From Chara braunii (lineage: Eukaryota; Streptophyta; Charophyceae; Charales; Characeae), in assembly GCA_003427395.1 (NCBI GenBank), contig BFEA01000229.1, positions 41,212-62,012 on the forward strand: DNA of 20,801 nt, in the 5' to 3' direction. Made by a program: the position numbers and the translations under genes. Under the pieces are notes generated by a model, which saw only the letters and a program-made list of their open reading frames with translations, had not been told where the DNA came from and did not search any database. Below, one piece after another: positions 1-8,234 of the stretch (its first letter is position 1; every line of letters begins with the position of its first letter).

Positions 1-633
1 GCAGTTGGAATGATTTTTTTAAATTTATTTAGCGTTTTCCTGGAAAGATCACAACAAAATCTATGAGTACTCCAATTTCAGGTTTTTTCACGCATTCTTC
101 TGAGAGTGAAAACTCACTGAATTTGGAGTATTTTTTAAGTTGGCCCACACATGGCTGAGTGGCAAAAATGGAAAATGTGTCGAATCGGCGCGACAATCAT
201 TTCTCGGTCTAAATGATTTTTTCAAAATGTTCTAATATTTTTCCTAGAAAGAACACGACCTCATATATGGATTCTCAAAATTTCAGATTTTTCTACGGGT
301 TCCTCCGAGCACAGAAAATCGCCAAAGGTGCCTCTTGCAAAACGCCTGTTTCGTTGCGCCTGACGACCCTGTTTTGAGAAGACGGGCCTCAACGCCTGGG
401 CCTGAGGGCCCTTACCCCATCCCCACTTCTTTTTGGGGTCCAAATCCCACCCGAGGACCAGTCCTTCCTTTTTCCAAAAGTCCCAGTTCTACCAGAGCTA
501 GCTGTAGGTAGTCCGCAATTTTGGCAAGGACCGGTTTCCCAATTGTTTTTACCCCCTAAGAACCCACTTTGGGTCCTGGTAGCCCGCCGCCAAAAATGCG
601 ACACCTTGACACAGACGCCGAACCCAGTAGACT
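1..633. repeat. Tandem ~633-bp repeat, copy 1 (window-edge copy)
   Basis: This segment matches the next ~650 bp almost end to end: both begin gcaRttggaatgatttttt and both end near acaccttgacacagacgc. Inside the unit are two related subrepeats. The stretch 1-118 (Taaatgat-like start, then cctggaaagatcacaac, then caggttttttc) resembles 204-323 (taaatgattttttc, cctagaaagaacacgac, cagatttttct), a period of about 203 bp. The other half is GC-richer and includes the hairpin gggcctgagggccc near 401. A minus-strand frame reads through part of it, but I recognise no protein. The unit may continue beyond the left window edge. It could be a satellite or a tandemly repeated transposon end; I cannot decide which. 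Confidence 0.85.
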
Positions 634-1292
634 GCAATTGGAATGATTTTTTTTTTTTTATGTAGCATTTTTCCTGGAAAGATCACAACAAAATCTACGA
701 GTACTCCAATTTTCAGGTTTTTTCACGCATTCTTTTGAGCGCGAAAACTCACTGAATTTGGAGTACTTTTTTAGTTGGCCCAAGCATGGTTGAGTGGCAA
801 AAATGGAAAATGTGTTGAATCGGCGTGACGATTATTTCGCAGTCTAAATGACTTTTTGTAAATGTTCTATTATTATTTATGGAAAGAACACAACCTCATC
901 TATGGATTTTCAAAATTTCAGATTTTTGTGCATGTTCTTCTGAGCACAGAAAATCGCTAAAGTTGCCTCTGGCAAAACGCTTGTTTCGTTGTGCCTGACC
1001 AGGGCTCAATACCTGGGCCTGAGGGCCCTTTTGCAGTTCACATGCCCTGACTACTTTTTGGGGTCCGCTTCTACCCGAGGACCGGTCCAATGCCCCCCAC
1101 TTCTTTTGGGGTTCACTTCTACCCGAGGACTGGTCCTTCGTTTTTCCAAAAGTCCCGGTTCTACCAGAGCTAGCTGTAGGTAGTCCGCAATTTTGGCAAG
1201 GACCGGTCCCCCAAATTTTTTTGCCCCCTAAGAACCCACTTTGCGTCCTGGTCGCCCGCCGCCAAAAATGCGACACCTTGACACAGACGCGG
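634..1292. repeat. Tandem ~633-bp repeat, copy 2
   Basis: This is the second copy, roughly 90% like the first by eye. It differs by a longer T run after the start (650-660) and by an internal duplication. The block ttctacccgaggac followed by ggtcc occurs twice here (about 1070-1090 and 1117-1137) but once in copy 1. The copy stops at about 1292, directly where the coding sequence of the minus-strand LINE ORF2 tail begins, so its last ~11 bp (cccagtagact in copy 1) are missing. A minus-strand open frame (1429 to 896, 177 codons) runs from LINE sequence into the repeat. I take that frame as accidental. Confidence 0.85.
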
Positions 1293-1501
1293 AAGCTGAC
1301 TATACCAAAGCCTAAGGGTTGCGAACTGTTCCGATCCAGCCAAATGACCCACAGCATAATAGCACGACCAACTTGGGCCACATATCCCCATCCCTCTGTT
1401 GTACTCCTCGGCTGTGGGACTGCGCCCAAGATGGCCCACCGTTCCCCTGTGAGGCCCGCTTGCCCAACGAATCTCCCCCAATTCTTCTCCCACCAACTCC
1501 A
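1293..1501 (-). pseudogene. LINE ORF2 extreme C-terminal tail
   Basis: After the zf-RVT domain the minus strand reads, in two frames, ELVGEELGEIRW and then VGRAIMLWVIWLDRNSSQP (about 1385-1325). The second phrase is the typical end of plant LINE ORF2 proteins (a W-x-x-W-x-x-R-N type block). A stop after CTRSRK and a frame change separate the pieces. Past about 1293 the sequence changes to the tandem repeat, so the native stop codon and 3' UTR cannot be located. Confidence 0.7.
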
Positions 1502-2599
1502 CTATTTCCTCGATCGGGTACACTCCCACCAAAGATGGCTCACAGTCTCTACCTCGATGCGGCAGCGATCACAGATCATGTCCACCTCCATTCCGCGTTC
1601 TGATAGCCAATGGGAGGTTGGCACCGCGAAGTGGGATTGGAGCCACAAAAGCGATGCCGGTTTCTGTGATGGGATGTGTTTCAGTTGGGTCCACAGCCTG
1701 TTGAGCTCCAACTCTGTTGGGGGAACCAAAGTTGGTGCTAAGCTGCTCCACCGGTGCCGTACATTCTCTGTTGTAGAGAGGTCTTCCTCATTCTTCTTCA
1801 AGATTAACCTTGCGCTGAGGTTTTCCAATCCTGTTATCCGTTTCTCATAGATCTTCCATCCCCATGTTGCGGCATCGATCCTCAGGTCCTTTAATAGAGT
1901 TCCATTTGCTACTAGCTGCGGGATCATTGGAAGGCCGCTCTTCGACGGCTCCTGCAGTCTGACCCTCACTTCTGCTAGATTCCTCAGTCCATATTGGAAG
2001 TGCATCCCCTCTCTCTGCAACATGGGGGAGAAAGCCTTTTGTCGTTTGTATGTCTCCAGCCAACAGCGCCCTGACTCATTTTTCCACTGGTTGGTGTTAG
2101 CGTCCCAGAGGTCTCCAACCAAGGAGATGCCTTTTTGGACCCAGCTTAGGCCAAAATTTCCTGGTTTCCTTTCCAACGAAAACGGATTGCCCTCGTCATC
2201 TGTGATCCACTGATTCTCGAAGAGCGGCTGTCGTTTTACATCTTCCTTCAATATGGGCGCGGACCTTTCTGTTGGCCTTGCTTGTTTCCAGCTGTCAGCA
2301 TGTCCCGCCAAAATCTAGAGTTGGGTCGTTTTCCTGCAAAGGTTTTCGTCATGATAACCACCCATACATCTGAAGGTCTGGCCAACTTCCATTCTGAGCC
2401 CAACAAAGCTTCGGCCAGAAGAATCCAGTCCCCCTCCTCCTCAGCTTCTACAACTTGGACTATCCATCGGGCGAGCAGGTATTTATTATGAGCCCCTGGG
2501 TCCAACAATGACAGTCCCCCCTCCTTTCTAGGAGCACATATCGTATGACATGCCACCTTCGAAATAAACCCACGTGCAGGGTCCCCTTCTGGCTTCCAG
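1502..2599 (-). pseudogene. LINE ORF2, C-terminal part with zf-RVT domain
   Basis: The reading frame 2556-2248 carries CAPRKEGGLSLLDPG and HNKYLLARW, the block that follows RT in plant LINEs and in related RT-like proteins. A shifted frame, 2311-1502, runs 269 codons, the longest open piece of this ORF2. It ends in a zf-RVT pattern: CDRCRIEVETVSHLWWEC, i.e. C-X2-C followed later by H-X4-C (about 1590-1520). The overlap of the two frames at 2311-2248 marks a frameshift. The zf-RVT domain is thought to aid nucleic-acid binding. The long open run suggests decay has been moderate. Confidence 0.85.
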
Positions 2600-4299
2600 A
2601 TGAATCATCTGGCCACCGCCTTGACTGCTTTGAGCATAGTTGGGGAGAACTTCCGGATCGCAGCTATGTACCACAACAGGGCGAATGCTCACACCATTAC
2701 TGCTAAGGTGTGCCCAATCAAAGAGAGGTGTCTTGCTTTCCCCAACTACTCACCCTTGTCTTGAGCCTTTCTTGCAGCAGGGTTTCCTGGGAGGACAAGC
2801 AGTCTTCCAATGCCACCTGTACCCCTAGAAACCGCTCCGTTGTATCTGCTGGTACTCTATCCATGCCCCACTGCATCGTGATCGGATACCAATTAATGGC
2901 AGACTCTGACAGTTCTGTGAAGTCTCTGAGGCATCCCTTGAGCGCTTCCAAGGAGGGGCTCTTGTTGCTTGAAATTGCAAACAAATCATTCGCCAGTGCC
3001 TTCACTCTGCATTCGTTACCATTCGGTAGCTTCAGCCCAATGATCTCCGAATGAGCTCTAATATTGCAGAAGAGTGGTTCCAAATGTAGCACAAATAGGA
3101 GAAGGGCCAAAGCACATCCTTGACGCAAGGATCTCGTCACCCTGAATTCCTGTGAAATACCCTCATTTACACAGATCATTGCGGAGGAAAATCCATACAG
3201 GACCTTTACCCACTTGCAGAATGGCTCTCCAAACCCTGCCACCCTCAACTTTGTCATGACGAACGTCCAGTTTACCTTGTCGTAGGCCTTCTCGAGGTCC
3301 AGCAGGAGGACTGACACATCTGCATCATCCCGTTCGATGAGCTAAAGAGCTTCAATAACCGTGACTACATTCTCGAAGATGGAGTGGTCCTGAACAAAGG
3401 CCCCTTGATCCCTCCTGACTAATCCGGGTAGCAGATTACTGAGCCTTGTTGCTAGCGTTTTGACCAGAAGCTTGTAGACTACGTTCAACAGAGAGATGGG
3501 ACGCCAATTTCTTACTTCACTGCGGTCACCCTTCTTGAACAAGAGGGAGATGACCCTTTTGGTCCTAGACTATCCCAGTTTACCGCCCGTCAGAATCTCA
3601 TTGAACATAGCCACTAAATCTTCCGCTAGAGTCTGCCAGCAACAGGCAAAAAACTTGACCGGCAGCCCGTCATCGCCTGACGCTTTCCCGTGTGCCATGT
3701 CTTTCACTGTACCTCTAAGTTCTTCCACCGTTATCGGTCTGTCCATCCACTGCTTGCCTTTTTCAGGGATCCTCACTTGAAAGTTGTTCCACAACGGTGA
3801 GAGTTGTGACATGTCGTCACCAAAACTGTCCCCCGGGGCGCCTGGTTGTCGTGATGTTTGCGAAGTATTTTGCAGCGTAGCTGCACATGTCCACATTGGA
3901 GTAGGCCCGTGGCTGACCTGGAAGGTGTGGATGTTGCATTCCCTTCATCTTGATCGCTTTGTTCTTCGGGAGTAACCTTTGAAATGCCTGTTTTGTCAGC
4001 CTGTCTGAGATGATCACCCCTTTCACCTTCAGAATCTGACGCCACCTCTCTTGCTTGATATTCTGGTGTAGTTCCCAGTTGTGCAACCTTTCTGCCCTTT
4101 CTTCTGCCCATAAAACATCCGACACCGGATGGATGCCCAGATTGCGTTCTGCTTCTTCCACCCTGTCACGGAGGGATATTCCTTCTTGTTCCGACCGTAT
4201 ACTGCAATCTGAGAAAATACATCCAATCTGGCTGAGACAATACGTAGGCCAGCATCCACCCACTCAGCTAACGAGTCGAATGAGGGTTTGGTGCCTTGC
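2600..4299 (-). pseudogene. LINE ORF2, reverse transcriptase domain (active site altered)
   Basis: The region 4300-3900 is the linker between endonuclease and RT. RT motifs then follow in order: HGKASGDDGLP (about 3680), FKKGDRSEVRNWRPISLLN (about 3540-3485), a QGAFV block, motif A LLLDLEKAYDKVNW (about 3310-3270, Asp kept) and RQGCALALLLF (about 3115). Motif C reads LANDLFA at 2985-2993, where the family has A-D-D, so a catalytic Asp is Asn. Stops occur between G and S at about 3568 and before 3342. The domain copies element RNA into DNA at the target nick. Here it would be inactive even if the frame were open. Confidence 0.9.
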
Positions 4300-5221
4300 C
4301 AGTCTTCCAAGAATTTACTCACCCAAGTGGTTAATCCTTCGTCTGAGAGTAAATCTATATTTAACCGGAAGCAACCCGGCCCCTTGCTTTCTGCAGTCGA
4401 GATGTGGCATTCCTGGACAACCGGTTTGTGGTCCGATAATTACTCATTTTGTTCCCTCACTTGAATAACTTCACTCGAAGCCACAACTGAGACCAGAAAG
4501 TAATCAAGGTGCCTCTGAACCCCTGCCAACTGCACGGACCGACCGATCCATTTGTATCCGTTTTTCACAGGGTGGATGTCACGGTAAACATCTCTTAACT
4601 CCCAGGCTTCCACCCACTTCAGTAGTTCCCCCTAGCTGTCGTCATCCCCTCATCCGATTCTGAATCTAAGCCAGGGCATCTTACAATATTTTTGTCCCCA
4701 ACAACCATAAGGTTGTTGTGATTTGGAATGATGTACGGAAGTAATTCAAGAAACCGCGCTCTTTCGCCTTATTCATTCGGGGCATATACAGTTGCAAACG
4801 CCCATTCAACCTCCCCAATTCCCAACTTGACCCAGCACCACCTTCCCCAGGCATCGCTGTTGCTATCTACTAAATGTGCTTCAATTTTACTGTGTACGAG
4901 GATGGCAACCCCTCCTTTAGTCCCCCTCGCGGGGGACCAAAGTTGGGGGTTATCCCACCAATCTTTCAACTGTGATAGTTTAGCCGCAGATAACTTAGTC
5001 TCCTGGATCATCAGGATATCGATTCTCCTTTTGTGTATCCATGATTTCAAGTGTCTCCCCTTCTCACTACCCGCCAAGTCCCCCCCGCACATTCCTTGTA
5101 GCTTCTTGTAGCTTACCCATCCAAGTTGCCTGATCAATCCTCCGATTGGGTAATCACCAGTGAGGGGTTGGTCCCTCAGGTGCCTTCCACGCCCTGATAT
5201 GGCCATCTCTCTGACGGGCAT
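4300..5221 (-). pseudogene. LINE ORF2, endonuclease domain (broken)
   Basis: This is the N-terminal domain of ORF2, an exonuclease-endonuclease-phosphatase fold that nicks target DNA. Starting at the ATG ending at 5221, I see HLKSWIHKRRIDILMIQETK (catalytic Glu at about 4994-5010), then GGVAILV and YAPNE. GDKN at 4688-4702 replaces the usual GDFN, and SDHKPV lies at about 4421-4437. The usual N-terminal SWNxRG motif is not recognisable; the region reads LQGMCGGDLAG. A stop follows YAPNE at 4769, and frame changes occur between 4700 and 4440. The order and spacing of motifs fit the family well, so I am confident of the domain but not of any single start codon. Confidence 0.85.
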
Positions 5222-5299
5222 TGCAGAAACGCCGCTGAGAGAAGGTTACCAATCCGGGGCATGTTCGGATTTAAATCCGCCAAAAATGTTGTTGAGACC

Positions 5300-7313
5300 C
5301 CAGACTCGATAATTATTTGTGAGGGGACATCGATCTAAGGTAAGGTCAGCGCAAACATGGAGAAAACCTCCAGTCCCACTTGCCTAATGTTCTTCCAATT
5401 ATCAACTGAGAGTCTGGCATCGATGAAAACTACTGTGAAGCTAACCATCTTATTCCCAGTTCCTTCGGTGTGAAGTTTCGGCATAAAGAATTCCGAAAAA
5501 AAACAAAAATCAAATATTTCCGCATAGAGGTACCGAACCGTTTCCTTGATGAACATCAGCATAGGAATCTCATCAAGTGCTATGGCAGGAAAAACTAGGT
5601 TCTCATCCCTGTTAAGAAGACCTAGGACGTAAACTTCCTATCCTTGCTTAGAGCACATTAACGGCAGGAGCATGTGCTACTTGATCTGATTTTCCCCCAA
5701 CGATGTCGTTGCCACTCCCTGAATCAGAATTCTGGTTGCTGAAGCTTCCATTCCATCTTCCCTTCGTGATGAGGCCGTTGGGGAGAGGTGAGGGTCACCA
5801 CTTCCCGCTTCTGATTCGTCCTCCGACTCAACTTGTGTTACTTCTTGGCCTTGGGGATCTACTTTGTCTCCCTTCCATTAGGTGAGGTAGACCAGATTGG
5901 TGAACTTTTGAATTGGCCCTGCTACGTCTTGCCAAACCGCTCCTACTATCCCGCTCTTCCGTGCCTCTCGCCACTTTGTAGCTCAGGTCTTGTCCTTTTC
6001 CATACCTATTCTGGTAAGGGTATCCCTGTCCAAAGGGTTGCGTCTCATAGGGTGGCAGACCTTGATCGTGAGATGGTCGAGGATGAGCGGTTGGTACGTA
6101 TGGCTGGAAACCACGCTCATATCTTATAGCAGGATAAGATGGAGGAATTGCACCATTACCTTGATTGTGCCGCCCTCTAGAGCTCCCTTCCCCACCTGAG
6201 CCTTGTGACCCTGCGGGGAGAGGCGCTCTCCCTCCTCTTGTAGGTTGTCTGCCCATCAAATTTCCTTCCCAAACTGGGTCCTCTCGCTGAACTCCGCGTT
6301 CATTTTGGGCCAATCTTCCCGCTACCGAGATTGCGCCTCGGTGTCTGTCTTCATTCTCTCAGGCGAGCTCATCCCTTGCTGCATCACGAATTTGCCTGTT
6401 GGTTGGAGGCTGCCATTAGCGACCTCCGACGTTTGTCCCTTGGACTTCATCATCTTCCTCTCCAGCACGAGGGAAGCCTTTTGTGGAGGTGTGAAACCAC
6501 CATCGACATTTGTCACACCACGGGGTGTGCTTGCACACGAACTTGATCCTGAAGATCTCCCTCCCTAGGCGGATTGGAAGCTCCGACTCGAAATTATCCT
6601 CAACCTCTCTAACCAGTTCGAATTTAAGGTCCATTAACTTCGGCCTTCTCCTATCCTGTTCCGGTAGAAGGTTGTTGACTACGTGGCCCATCGACGTTTC
6701 CACCATGCTCCCCACATGGAACATCACTCTTAAAGGCACCCATATCGCCATCACCCAAAACTTCGTCCCCTCCTCCATACGCCTTTTGTCCTTTAATTCT
6801 GTCTTCGTCATCCATGGCTTGAATTGCATGGGATATTCTACTCCTCTAATTGTGATCATGTCTTCCACCTTTGCTACCATCCACTGGGCAACTTCTCTTG
6901 ATCTAGCCACGTAAGGTATCACGTTAGGCCCCTTCAGCATGCACTCATCCCCTCTTCGTAGTGCGATCGAAGATTCTTTGTCGGTACTATCCGTTCTCGT
7001 AGGCTCGAATTAGGTCTTCCCTCACTCGCATCAGCAGATCTCTGGCTGCGCCTTGAAAAATGATAGTGATCGTTCTCTCTTTAAGTCAGTTCGTTGTCGG
7101 TTCATCCAGGCGAGGGTTTACCATGAAGATACGAACGCCCCCCTCAATTACCCATTCTCTGTGCATGAACTTGTCCGACAAAACTCCATCATCGTAACGT
7201 TTAAAGATTTGTAGCCTCATGCGGTCTTCATCCGTCAACGGTACGTCTGACTGTGGCGGAGGTGATCGACTCCTTTCGCTAGACTGACCTGGCCTTCTCT
7301 TCTGAGATGCCAT
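5300..7313 (-). pseudogene. LINE ORF1 pseudogene (DUF4283-like, zinc-knuckle remnant)
   Basis: ORF1 products bind element RNA. The frame opens at the ATG ending at 7313 (MASQKRRPGQ...). It meets TGA at 7086-7088 and TAG at 6987-6989 and is shifted near 6940. The region 6940-6416 has the DUF4283-like core (FKPWMTKTEL, then WVPLRVMF) and ends in WCDKCRWWFH. That looks like a CCHC knuckle (CX2CX4H) in which the last Cys is replaced by Phe in KGFPRAG. A low-complexity Gly/Pro/Arg/Ser-rich part follows (6313-5828). After further stops comes a hydrophobic C-terminal stretch (about 5640-5340: VLGLLNRDENLVFPAI, then KETVRYLYAEIF). It is homologous to the plus-strand ORF1 at 8235: both have YENG and later the CX5WCXXCX4H pattern. 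The TAG after YENG stands where the other copy has Trp. Confidence 0.82.
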
Positions 7314-7764
7314 CCTTCTTTACCCGAGCTCCTTCTTGATCCTTTGCTTTCACCTTGTTGCTGACTAGATAGACTAACGTAACCTACTGTTTGCTTTGTC
7401 TTGGCGACGATGACGCATCCAAGGTGAGCGTCGTGAGAGACGCACACCTAAGTGAACTCGTTCCAGCTGGTCTAGGTTCTACAAAGTCCACGTAGTTTTC
7501 GCTTGGATGACTGATCGACACTTAGTCAAAAGAAAAAAGGGACGCCCGCCCGTCACCCCCCTACCACGAGGATGACTCAAAAATTACCGAGCAGAAGGAA
7601 GAGACATCACCACGACCATCACGTTGGTGGCCCGTCGCGATGGATGCCCGGGTACTACCAAAAGCACTTGCTTAGAGCATCGAAGACGCCAACCGTCGTG
7701 CCCCCTTGGCCTTGAGTCTTCGTGCGGCGCTCGCGTTGGCGGCCCCCTAAGGCCCTAGTTAAGC
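7314..7764. other. Stretch between LINE ORF1 and U6 retrocopy, no gene seen
   Basis: This probably includes the 5' untranslated region of the minus-strand LINE, because ORF1 begins at 7313. It is GC-rich around 7600-7750, with several cgtcg/ggcg clusters, and I found no ORF with recognisable content and no clear promoter. A purine run, gaaaaaaggga, lies at about 7530. I see no sequence shared with the region upstream of the second ORF1 (7911-8234). Confidence 0.5.
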
Positions 7765-7778
7765 CACCAATACCTTTT
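7765..7778. repeat. Target-site duplication of U6 retrocopy, left copy
   Basis: The plus strand reads caccaatacctttt. It matches caccagtacctttt at 7897-7910 at 13 of 14 positions. It lies just past the A-rich tail of the U6 copy, where a duplication made by LINE-type integration should be. Confidence 0.8.
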
Positions 7779-7800
7779 TGTCGTTTTTGTTTTTTTGTTT

Positions 7801-7847
7801 TTTTGGACCATTTCTCGATTTATGCTTGTCATCGTTGTGCAAGGGCC

Positions 7848-7879
<32 letters not shown>

Positions 7880-7897
7880 ACGGATGTCCCGAAGGAC
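7801..7897 (-). pseudogene. U6: U6 snRNA retropseudogene
   Basis: Read on the minus strand, the sequence starts GTCCTTCGGGACATCCG, then AATTGGAACGATACAGAGAA, then GATTAGCATGGCCC, and ends AAATCGAGAAATGGTCCA. This is plant U6 snRNA over nearly its whole length (about 97 of ~102 nt). The ACAGAGA box and AGC triad are kept. The 5' hairpin lacks two bases, and the internal stem-loop and 3' part have several substitutions (TTGCACAACGATGACAAGCAT). Instead of the T-run pol III terminator, the 3' end carries an A-rich tail with scattered C (7775-7804). With the flanking duplication, this marks a copy made by LINE machinery. I see no USE/TATA pair at the right spacing upstream (above 7897), so it is probably not transcribed from its own promoter. 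Confidence 0.92.
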
Positions 7898-7910
7898 ACC
7901 AGTACCTTTT
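7897..7910. repeat. Target-site duplication of U6 retrocopy, right copy
   Basis: caccagtacctttt on the plus strand. It directly abuts the 5' end of the U6 body (the first base of U6, c at 7897, may belong to either). It pairs with 7765-7778, with one transition. Confidence 0.8.
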
Positions 7911-8234
7911 CAATAAAGAGCAATGAGTTGAACTTTTTCATGAGGGGATGGGTCGCTGGTAGTCGAGTGCTAAATTGACGGATGCTAGCGGTCGGACCCC
8001 GACCCTTCGTGACTCGGGTCCGACCACGTAGTTCCTAGTTCGTCTACTTTCTCACATGGGGGCATTAGGGTTTTGGTCTTCTGCTTCGTAATTTTCAAGG
8101 GCGCAAGCCCATGCCTCTCCACGACGGGAGTACGTCAAGTGTTACCATACCCTCCGAGAGGGCAATGAGGTAAGCCTGGCAGGCTCCCTCTCTCTGCAAG
8201 CAGTCTTCTTCATTAGTTGTGGCTATGACGAGGG
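7911..8234. other. Region upstream of plus-strand ORF1, with hairpin and telo-box-like motif
   Basis: No gene is seen. A perfect 10-bp inverted repeat, ggtcggaccc at 7990-7999 and gggtccgacc at 8016-8025, has a 16-nt loop. A telo-box-like ttagggttt lies at 8065-8073; such motifs occur upstream of some plant genes but also by chance. The segment is probably the 5' untranslated region of the plus-strand LINE-type element, but nothing in it proves that. Confidence 0.5.

Larger units (their letters stand above)
1293..7313 (-). mobile_element. L1-type LINE retrotransposon, nearly full length, degenerate
   Basis: A non-LTR retrotransposon lies on the minus strand. ORF1 (about 7313-5300) carries a DUF4283-like region and a zinc-knuckle-like motif. 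ORF2 (5221-1293) carries an apurinic-type endonuclease, a reverse transcriptase and a C-terminal zf-RVT domain. This order is the usual one for plant L1-type elements. Such elements copy themselves by target-primed reverse transcription in the nucleus. This copy carries many stops and frameshifts in both ORFs and a changed RT active site, so it cannot be autonomous. I see no poly(A) tail or target-site duplication: the 3' end runs straight into the tandem repeat at 1292, so the true 3' UTR is missing or replaced. The 5' end is not defined beyond 7313. Confidence 0.9.

Noticed and set aside
152-188. Box A-like tggctgagtgg and box B-like tgtcgaatcgg in each ~633-bp repeat
   Set aside because: The two are only 26 nt apart, too close for a tRNA-type promoter, and they lie in the middle of the unit. 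Probably chance.
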